Shown here: piece after piece, positions 56,180-64,000 of the stretch
How the letters are laid out: every line of letters starts with the position of its first letter
How positions within the stretch are numbered: the stretch's first letter is position 1
Source of the DNA: CAWBVG01 sp963792175
GTDB taxonomy: Bacteria; Acidobacteriota; Vicinamibacteria; Vicinamibacterales; CAVVIG01
DNA: 64,000 bases
Assembly: GCA_963792175.1 (NCBI GenBank)
Contig: CAWBVG010000008.1
Coordinates: 62,001 to 126,000 of the forward strand
Reading direction: 5' to 3'
Notes under the pieces: generated by a model
What the model was told of the DNA's origin: nothing
The model's database searches: none
The model's input: the letters and a program-made list of their open reading frames with translations, nothing else
Position numbers and translations under genes: made by a program

Positions 56180-57380
56180 TCATCGAGCGCGCCTTGAAAG
56201 AAGTTCGCGGAGCAGAGTCGGGACAGACGCCGCGAAGTTCGGCATCCCTTCGAACCACGCGACGGACGTGAGGGAAACCTTGTAGATGGGCGCGTGGACG
56301 CTACGGGGTGGAGCGTCGAGGAGGTGACGGAAGGCGTAAGCGATGCGTCGGCGCGGCCACGCGCGCCAATCTTGGTGTAGAGGTTCACCAGGTGTCGCTC
56401 GACGGTCGCCACGGCGATTCCGAGTCGCCGGCGATCGCCTTGTTCGTCGATCCCGCCGCGACGTGCCGCAAGACCTGCACCTCTCGAGGCGTGAGTCCAT
56501 GCGCCGCCGCCGGCGATTTCGTGCGCGTATCGTCGGACGCGCGCGACGCGGATGCGGTCGTAGACCGGACCGCAGGAAGCGATCAATGGCGGTGATGGTC
56601 TCGTCATGGACGAAGCCGGCGATTGAGTTGTCATTGACGATGATGAACTGCGCGTCCCGGATACCGGCCGCCACCTCTTGACACAGCTCGAGCGACCCGA
56701 ACACGAAGGCGGGTTCGTGGGTCACGAGCGTCGGTACGGTGACCCGTGAAAGAAGATCGGTGATGTCGATGCCTGCCGTCGCCACGTTGAACGCGACGAA
56801 ACCCGCTGCCGACGTGGTTTGCAGCGTGCGTCCGGGTTCTTGCGAACCCACTCTTCGTCTCTGAAGCCCAGGGCGACGCTCCCATGGATCTTGACGAAGA
56901 GCTTCAATTCGCGTTCGGTGCCGCTCGGTGCAGCATTCGCGGCGCGCAGTTCGGGGATCGCCAGATAGCGCGCGCCCGACGCCCAGGGACTCAACAGGAT
57001 GAGATGCGAGACCGACGCGGGATGCGCAGCCGCATAGGCGACTGCTGTGGCCGCACCAATGTCGACACCACCGAGAGCGAATCGATCGAGGCCCAGATGT
57101 CCGACGACGGCGGTAAGGTCGCGGACTCTTCCTTCAAGACTGAGATCCGGCACGTCTCTGTCAGAAAATCCCATCCCGCGAACGTCGTACCGGATCGACG
57201 CGCCATCCGAGACCGACAAATCTGTCGGTGACTTGCTTGACGTACGGAAACTCGACGCGGTGGCCGTTCGCCTCACCAAAGATGTTGGAGGCCAGACAAG
57301 AGGAGACCGTCGCCAAGACTGACGCAGGCGATGCGGACGCCGTCGCTGGTCGTGGCGTATTGCAGAGGGACAGAGTTCAT
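56180..57380 (-). CDS. Alpha/beta-hydrolase domain fused to LuxR-type HTH (frameshifted)
   Basis: The N-terminal part starts MNSVPLQYATTSDGVRIACV and shows IRYDVRGMGFSDRDVPDLSL, LGLDRFALGGVDIGAATAVA and LLSPWASGARYLAIPELRAA, an alpha/beta-hydrolase fold in which the nucleophile-elbow Ser is replaced (GGVDIGA). DLLSRVTVPTLVTHEPAFVF follows. The C-terminus is a LuxR HTH (GLTPREVQVLRHVAAGSTNK, GIAVATVERHLVNLYTKIGA). Such fusions are likely ligand-sensing regulators. Frames switch at least four times; the final residues after RHLLDAPP are uncertain. Confidence 0.75.
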
Positions 57381-57470
57381 CGGATACCAACCGCCAATTG
57401 CACACCGAGCGGCAACGCTTAGCCGCCATCCACCGGCTATCGTCTGAAGAGCCGGTCGCGGCTGCGCGAT

Positions 57471-59057
57471 TTATCGCGTGGCGGCCCGGCGACCCTGTGT
57501 CGGCGGCGGCTTCGGCGTGCCGACGTCGGCCGCGCAGCGGAAATTCTCGGCCTGGTCGATGCTGCCGCTGCCCACGTACTGTCGCGACCTGCGGGTACGG
57601 ACACAGCGGCCTCGTGCGGTCCACGCCAGAGGCCGACATGTGCATCGCGGTGATACGGGCGGGCGCGCGGCCGCTGCGCATCCACTGATCGAGCGCGCCG
57701 ACGGCGTCGAAGATATCCGGGCCGTCGCCTCCCCAGCAGTGATTCACGCCAGGTTGCAGATACAGCTCGATCGCGTTCCCTCGCCTCGATTCGCTCGTCG
57801 CCTTCAGGACCGCGTTGAAATAGCGCGATGGTGCGCCAGCGGCGGCACCTGCGGATCGGACCAGCCGTGATACATCAGCAGCTTGCCGCCGGCGTCGAAA
57901 AACGGCTGCAGGTTCGGATCGGCCCGATTGATGATGCCGTCATCGACCCGCAGCGCGCGCGGCAGATCGAGAGACAGACGAAACGCCCGCCAGTCCCACT
58001 GCTCGTTCTTGAACACCACGTATTTGAACGGCTCGACCGCGTTGGGAAGCGGCTCCGGACCGGCAAGGCGTCCCCATCCCAATTCGGAGCCGGGCTGCAG
58101 GATGCGCGGGCGAAACCACCTGCCCCGTCAGCGGGGTCGGCAATCGGCGCGTACATCCCGCGCGCGGTTTCGACCTGCGCGGCGGTCAGGCACGATCGAT
58201 CGTCGCCATGCCGGCATTCCAGGACGGCCGGATCGAATCGACAGGTGGACGGCTTCGCGATCAGGCCGTCGTGCGACGCCGTCGAGCGCATCGCACGCGT
58301 TCAGCGCCGCACGGTGAATCGGCCGGGTATTTCTCGGGCGGAATGTAACTGTCGCTGGAGCGGTGCACGAACCTGTTCAACGCCAGCCGCGCCGCGTGCA
58401 GCTCCATGTGCGCGATGGCCGGAGCCCCCGCGATGATCGCGTCGAAGTCGGCCGGGTAGCGGATCGCTTCGGTGATGCCTTGACGGCCGCCCTGCGAGCA
58501 GCCGTTCCAATACGAGTGGACCGGCGCCGTGCCGTAGAACGCTTCGACGATCGTCTTCGCGTGGACCGTCATCTCGTGAACGGCGCGATAGCCGAAGTCG
58601 ACGTACTTGTCGCGGTGGCCGAGCGCGAATGCCATGGTGTTGCCGACGTGACCGGTGTCGGTCGAGCTCGTGGCATACCCGCGGCGAATGGCTTCGACCA
58701 TCGCGGCGTAGCTGATGACGCCGGCGGCGTCGCCGTTGCCGACCGCCTGAAACTTGCGATTCCAGCCGCTGACCGGCAGCCAGACTTCCGCCTTGATGTC
58801 GGAATCGGCCGTCGGGCGCAATCGTCACGAACACACGACAGAACGCCCGCGGCGCGAAGAACGGCGCGGTGTTCGACGGGACGGTGCGCGCGTCGGTGAC
58901 CGTCGCGTCGTCCGCGAGCGTCAGGCCGCGGAGACGTGCGCATGTGCCCGCGGCCTGTCAGCTCGCGTGATCCCGCGAGCAGCGCGACGAGGGTCGCACC
59001 GGCGGCAGCTGAGAACACACGTCGCCGCACGGCGGCGGCGACACGGCGAACGTCCAT
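57471..59057 (-). CDS. Tannase/feruloyl esterase-family protein (frameshifted)
   Basis: About 525 residues. N-terminal signal-like region (VFSAAAGATLVALLAGSREL), then IKAEVWLPVSGWNRKFQAVG, YAAMVEAIRRGYATSSTDTG, HEMTVHAKTIVEAFYGTAPV, the nucleophile motif SYWNGCSQGGRQGITEAIRY (GCSQGG), YPADFDAIIAGAPA, FFDAGGKLLMYHGWSDPQVP (catalytic Asp region) and MNHCWGGDGPDIFDAVGALD (catalytic His). This is PF07519. Several indels. It probably cleaves phenolic esters outside the cytoplasm. The following 57381-57470 spacer holds no gene. Confidence 0.85.
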
Positions 59058-59102
59058 CGGATGGCTCTGCGAATGTTTCTGCTGCGGGGTCGAGCGCCTC
59101 TT

Positions 59103-59108
59103 ATTATA
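59103..59108 (-). promoter_or_regulatory. -10 candidate for the tannase-like gene
   Basis: A perfect TATAAT on the minus strand lies 46 bp before the esterase start in the divergent spacer 59058-59236. No good -35 is found at 17 bp. The remainder of the spacer shows no gene. Confidence 0.4.
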
Positions 59109-59236
59109 GCCGCGTCCGGTTCGCGAAGCCTGGAAAATCGCGTAAAGAGTTCCCGATTGCTGCGTAGCACGTCGCTGCACCTCAGCCGGTCGCGCTGTCC
59201 GTAAAGCCGGGCATCGGGCTTGCCCTCTTCGAGATC

Positions 59237-60402
59237 GTGGGAACGATCCGATTCGGCGAGACGGCTGGCAAGCGCGACGTGCGCATCGACTGGTTGCGCG
59301 GACTCGCGATGACCTGCGTGATCGTCAATCACTCGAAGCTTTCGTCGCTGCTCAGCTGGTTCTCGTACGAGCGGCTTTGGGTCGTGACCGCGGCTGAGGT
59401 GTTCGTGGTGCTGTCGGGCGTCGTGCTCGGCATGGTCTATGGCCGCCGGCTCGCGCGCGACGGCTGGCAGGCCGTCGTACGCGGCCTTGGCCGCCGCGCG
59501 CTGCTCCTTTACGGAACGTTTGTCGGCGTGACGGTGTCGATGCTCGCGCTGGCGGCGATCGGTGTCGATGTCGGGTTCGCTCGTTCCGACGGACGGCGAA
59601 ACCGCTGAGTGGTTCGTCGCGCCGAGCACGATGACGACGAGCGCATGGCGCGACGTGCTGCTCGATGCGCGCGGGACCGTGGGCGTTCGAAATCATCGGC
59701 CTGTACGTGTGGCTCGTCGCCGCGGCGATCCCGTGTCTTCTGATCCTCCATCGCGCCGGCTGGCGCGTGCTGCTGGCCGCGAGCTGGGCGCTCTATCTCT
59801 GGTACCGCGTCGAGCCGCATGCCATGACGATCGTCCGGCTTCGAGATCGGCGTTTCCGCTGCTCGCCTGGCAGCTCCTGTTTGTCCACGGCATTGCGATC
59901 GGATATCACCGTAAGGACGTCGGCGCCTTCTTCGCGCGCATGCCGTCAATCACACCGCGAGTCGCCGGTGTTCGTCACCGCCGGCTTCACGATCTTCGCG
60001 TTCTGCAGTCCGTGGAGTCCGGGCCCTTCGTGGCTTCACCTGCGCGTCGTGTCGCCCGAGCGGTTCGCGGACCTCTACGAACGCTACTTCTCGCTGAGCG
60101 ACCTTGGTATTGGACGTCTGCTGAACCTGTCGATCGCCCTGCCGGTGGCCTACCTGATGTTGACGCGTGACTGGGCTGTGACGCGTTCGCTCGAAAAGGT
60201 CTTCGTCGTGCTCGGGCAGCGTTCGCTGGGCGCGTTCGTCCTTCACGTCTACGGCCTGCTGGTGCTGGCGCATCTGCCGCTCCCGGACGGCATCTGGGTC
60301 AACACACTGGCGCAGGTGACGCTCGTGTGTGCCATCGCCACGCTCCTGCTGAGCGCGGAGCATCTGCGCAACCGCAGCCCGCTCGTCGCTCCCGCAGGCT
60401 GA
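59237..60402 (+). CDS. OpgC-like membrane acyltransferase-family protein (frameshifted)
   Basis: It begins GETAGKRDVRIDWLRGLAMT, typical of OpgC/acyltransferase-3-like proteins, then TAAEVFVVLSGVVLGMVYGR. Further helices are in LYGTFVGVTVSMLALAAIG, FEIIGLYVWLVAAAIPCLLI, FPLLAWQLLFVHGIAIGYHR and LGQRSLGAFVLHVYGLLVLA. At least three indels. OpgC succinylates periplasmic glucans, but no opgGH is nearby, so the substrate is open. GTG start at 59237. Confidence 0.75.
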
Positions 60403-60508
60403 ACCACTCGCCGCGTGACGGCGCCCGCTGGACGTTTACCAGGGCCAGAATAGCCTCTCGATCGCCGTTCCCAGGCGGCTGGGAGAGCGGTAGAATTCCC
60501 TCTGGTTC

Positions 60509-63500
60509 ATGAGTCCGAAGGGCCTGTTCGTCTTTACCTGCGCGCTGCTGCTGTCGCTGGGTGTGCTGCGCGTGCCGGCTTCGTCCCGCCAGGCCGGCAC
60601 CGCGCGCTCGTCGCCGCGCCGCCGATGCGTTCGAGACGAGCGTCAAGCCCTTCCTCCAGACCTACTGCTATGGCGTGCCACGGCGGCAACCAGCCGGCGG
60701 CCGGCTTCGATCTGACGTCGTATGCCACGCAGGATTCCGTCATCGGCGACCAGCGCCGCTGGAATCTCGTGCTCGCGCGGCTCAAGGCCGGCGAGATGCC
60801 GCCTAGCCAGTCGCGGCAGCAGCCGACGCGCGGCCCAGCGGCAGTCCGTCATCGACTGGATCGAGGCGATCAGCGCGGAAGATGCGAGGCGCCATCCCAA
60901 CGATCCGGGCATCGTGCTCGCGCGCCGGTTGAGCAACGCCGAGTACGACTACACCATCCGCGACCTGACCGGCGTCGACATCCGGCCGACGAAGGAGTTC
61001 CCCGTCGATCCCGCCAACCAGGCGGGCTTCGACAACTCGGGCGAATCGCTGGCGATGTCGCCGGCGCTGGTGAAGAAGTACCTCGACGCCGCCCGCGCTC
61101 GTCGCGGACCACGTCCTGTTCCTGCCCGAGCGGCTTCGTCGTTCGCGCCGTATCCGGTCGTGACCGACCAGGACCGCGACAAGTACGGCGTCAACCGGAT
61201 CGTCGATTTCTACAAGCGCCAGCCGCTCGATTACGCCGACTACTTCCTCGCCGCGTGGCGGTATCACCACCGCGCGGCGCTGCGCCGGCCGCGGATGACG
61301 CTGGCGGATGCGGCCGCCGAGCGCGAAGGTCAGCCCGACGTATCTGAACAGGGTCTGGGCGATGCTGACGGCGCCCGGCGAAGACGTCGGTCCGCTGGCG
61401 GCGCTCCAGGCGCGTTGGCGGAGCCTGCCGCCGCCAGTGGATCACCAAGAGCCGGACGGACTCCGCGTCAGGCGGTCGAGCTGGATGCGCGATTTCGTCG
61501 TCGGTCTCCGGCCGCGCGTCGCGATGTCGTTCGACAACCTGCCGGCGCGCGGGATCGCAGCCGGCTCGCAGTCGCTGGTGCTCTGGAAGGATCGCCAGTT
61601 CGCCGATCATCGAACGACCTATGCGGGCAACGCGCTGAAGCTGGACCTGTCGGCGTACGCGCCAGACCGATCCGGCCGCTGCTGATTCCGGCCACGGACG
61701 ACGCGCGGGCGCGATACGAGGCGTCCTTCACGCGTTTCTGCGCGCTGTTCCCCGACGGTTCTACGTCTCGGAACGCGGCCGCATGTTCCTGACCAACCCC
61801 CGCGAGATCGCATCCGATGCGGAGGGCCACCGTCTGCTGAGCGCCGGCTTCCACAGCCAGATGGGCTATTTCCGCGACGATCGCCCGCTGTACGAGCTGG
61901 TGCTCGACGCCAGCGCAGCAGCGTCAGCTGGACGGCCTGTGGAAGGAGCTCGATTTCATCACGCACGCGCCGGTCCGGCAGTTCAAGCAGTTCATCTGGT
62001 TCGAGCGCGCCGAGCCGCCAAGCTTCATGGCCACCGCGCAGTTCGACACCTTCCGCTCCGAGGACGAGGACGTCACGTCCGAGGCGAAGATGGCGCAGCT
62101 GGCCGAGGTCGTACCTGGCCAAGGCGCGAGAGATCACCAACGACGTCGCGCTGGGAGTGGTCCGCGACTACTTCGAGCAGATGAACGCGAACGTGCGCGC
62201 GCTCGAGCAGGCCAGGGCGGCCGCCGAACCGAGTCACCTCGACGCGCTGCTCGCGTTCGCCGGCGCGGGCGTATCGCCGGCCGCTGACGAAGGCGGAAGC
62301 GCGACGACCTCCTCGCGTTCTACCGCTCGCTGCGCGAGCAACGCCTCAGTCACGAGGACGCGATCCGCGACGCGGTCGTCAGCGTGCTGATGTCGCCGCA
62401 CTTCTGCTACCGCGTCGACCCGCTGCCCGACGACACAGGCGTCCGGCGGCAGGACGTGCGGCCGCTGTCGGACTACGAGCTGGCCAGCCGGCTGAGCTAC
62501 TTCCTCTGGTCGAGCATGCCGGACGAGGAGCTGCTGAAGCACGCCGCGGCCGGCGATCTGCACAAGCCGGAGGTGCTCGCCGCGCAGGCGCGGCGGATGC
62601 TGCAGCGACGGCCGCGTCCGGCGGCCTGGCGACCGAGTTCGCCGGCAACTGGCTCGACATCCGCCGGTTCGAGGAACACAACGCCGTCGACCGCGAGCGG
62701 TTCCCGGGCTTCACGAACGAGCTGCGCGAAGCGATGTTCGAGGAGCCGATCCGCTTCGTCAGGACGTCATCCAGCGGAATGGCTCGGTGCTCGATTTCCT
62801 CTACGGCAACTACACGTTCGTCAACCCGGTCCTGGCCAGGCACTACGGGATGCCGGAGCCGCCGGAGGGCGACGTGGGTCCGCGTCGACGACGCGCAGAA
62901 GTACGGGCGCGGCGGACTGCTGCCGATGGCGGTCTTCCTGACCAAGAACGCGCCCGGGCTGCGCACCAGCCCGGTGAAGCGCGGCTACTGGGTCGTGCGC
63001 CGGCTGCTCGGCGAGTACATCCCGGCGCCGCCGCCGAACGTGCCCGAGCTGCCGACCGACGAGGCCAAGCTCGGCGACCTGACGCTGCGCGAGACGCTCG
63101 CCCAGCACCGCGCGAATCCCGCCTGCGCCAGCTGCCACGCGAGTTCGACTCGTTCGGCCTGGCCTTCGAAGGCTACGGCCCGGTCGGCGAGACGCGCGAT
63201 CGCGATCTCGGCGGGACGGCCGGTCGAGACCGGCGCCACGTTCCCCGACGGCAGCGCCGGGTCCGGGCTCGACGGACTGCGCGCGTTCATGCGCGCGCGC
63301 GGGCAGGATCGAATTCGTCGACAACCTGTGCCGCAAGCTGCTCGTCTACGCCCTGGGCCGCAGCCTGCTGCGCTCGGACGAGCCGCTCCTCGCCGACATG
63401 CGCAAGCATCTGACGGCGGGCGGCTACAAGTTCGGCATCCTGGTCCAGGACATCGTCACCAGCCGACAGTTCCTGACGAAACGCGCGACGCTCGAGCTCC

Positions 63501-63526
63501 GCGAAGGAACGCACGATGACGCATGA
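60509..63526 (+). CDS. DUF1592/DUF1588 planctomycete-type cytochrome protein (frameshifted)
   Basis: About 1,000 residues. A signal peptide (GLFVFTCALLLSLGVLRVPA) is followed by a cytochrome-like domain with a CYGCHGG motif once one base is removed near 60673. Next are DUF1587 (RRLSNAEYDYTIRDLTGVDI, FDNSGESLAMSPALVKKYLD), DUF1595/DUF1592 (LMSPHFCYRVDPLPDD, YELASRLSYFLWSSMPDEEL, YGNYTFVNPVLARHYGMPEP), DUF1588 (TLRETLAQHRANPACASCHA) and DUF1585. This architecture is typical of Planctomycetota and Acidobacteriota. About ten indels. It overlaps the next gene by four bases; a joint envelope function is likely but unknown. Confidence 0.85.
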
Positions 63527-64000
63527 CGAGCAGCCCGCTGCAGCGAAATTCGCGTGAACTGTCCCGCCGCCGGTTCCTCCGCGGCACCGGCGTGATGATG
63601 GCGCTGCCGTGGCTGGAATCGCTGCCGGTCTGGGGCGCCGCAGCCGACGGCCGCTGCGGCCGCGCCGAAGCGGCTCGCGGTCCTGTTCATGGGCAACGGC
63701 GTCAACCCGACGCAGTGGTGGGCCAAGGGATCGGGCGCCGAGATGGAACTGGGCCCGAGCCTGGCGCCGCTCGAGCCGCTCAAGGGCAAGTTCAACTACA
63801 TCAAGGGCCTGTTCAACAAGGCCGCCACCGGCGTCGGCATTCATCCGGGCATGACCGGCAACATGCTCTCGGGCGCGCCGCTGACGAAGGGCGCCGAGCT
63901 GCACGGCGGCGTGAGCATGGATCAGGTGCTGGCCAGCCGCATCGGCGAGCAGACGGTGCAGCCCAGCATGGTCCTGGGCTGCGAGCAGCCGGTCACCGGC
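63523..64000 (+). CDS. DUF1552 protein (3' truncated, frameshifted)
   Basis: It starts MTSSPLQRNSRELSRRRFLR, a twin-arginine-like signal (RRRFLRGTGVMMALPWLE). After an indel near 63655 it continues PKRLAVLFMGNGVNPTQWWA, FNYIKGLFNKAATGVGIHPG and MTGNMLSGAPLTKGAELHGG, the DUF1552 core. It runs off the right edge. DUF1552 genes regularly follow DUF1592 genes and may be secreted partners; the biochemical role is not known. Confidence 0.88.
   Translation, partial: MTSSPLQRNSRELSRRRFLRGTGVMMALPWLESLPVWGAAADGRCGRAEAARGPVHGQRRQPDAVVGQGIGRRDGTGPEPGAARAAQGQVQLHQGPVQQGRHRRRHSSGHDRQHALGRAADEGRRAARRREHGSGAGQPHRRADGAAQHGPGLRAAGHR

Overview
The window is high-GC bacterial chromosome, probably from an Acidobacteriota member near Vicinamibacteria. 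The taxonomic clues are a MacB/FtsX permease of the acidobacterial duplicated orphan permease (ADOP) type, a DUF1592/DUF1588 plus DUF1552 pair at the right edge, and a large cobalamin-uptake operon. The lineage is inferred from gene content; no 16S gene is present. Many genes are split by single-base frameshifts, including housekeeping genes such as dnaX and mqnE. Most cases resolved by hand are restored by removing one base, so I read them as draft-assembly errors and give each such gene as one feature over its full span.

Layout. 1-3.2 kb: tandem ArsA-like ATPase and gas-vesicle genes gvpF/L, gvpA/J, gvpK. 3.3-6.1 kb (minus): porin, CuA-type cupredoxin, di-haem oxidoreductase. 6.1-13.8 kb: CzcCBA-type RND metal efflux, then a convergent DtxR regulator with an outer-membrane protein. 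13.8-25.3 kb: menG/ubiE, a PilT-like protein with a long repeat linker, a CoA-transferase, a glutaredoxin with an in-frame UGA at its first active-site position (probable selenoprotein), homoserine dehydrogenase, aminotransferase, SUMF1 protein, SIMPL protein and a DNA glycosylase. 25.9-34.5 kb: a sulfur block, cysM - mec (JAMM) - cysO::moeZ, followed by iscR-iscS-iscU-iscA-hscB-hscA-fdx-iscX. Both units carry the same IscR-like operator. 35-36.6 kb: mqnB and mqnD. 36.6-44.2 kb (minus): a B12 riboswitch driving btuB, btuD, btuC, two btuF-like genes and two Dph6-like PP-loop ATPases. 44.3-52.9 kb: yjbQ, mqnE, nadA, sod, SRP RNA, dnaX, ybaB, recR, osmC. 52.9-64 kb: ADOP permease, LuxR/hydrolase regulator, tannase-type esterase, OpgC-like protein, DUF1592 and DUF1552 proteins.

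How the genes work together. The central block links cysteine synthesis through a protein-bound thiocarboxylate (CysM, CysO, MoeZ, Mec) to Fe-S cluster assembly (Isc). MqnB, MqnD, MqnE and MenG indicate menaquinone by the futalosine route. The B12 operon forms one outer- and inner-membrane import pathway.

The least expected structure is a set of low-complexity elements. At each site a different 7-10 nt word is reiterated, often as two arms that form a long hairpin. They sit against start or stop codons and in several cases run in frame inside proteins (ICMT-like protein, DnaX, BtuF signal peptide, Dph6-like tail, aminotransferase tail). A separate perfect hairpin lies inside the CoA-transferase gene.
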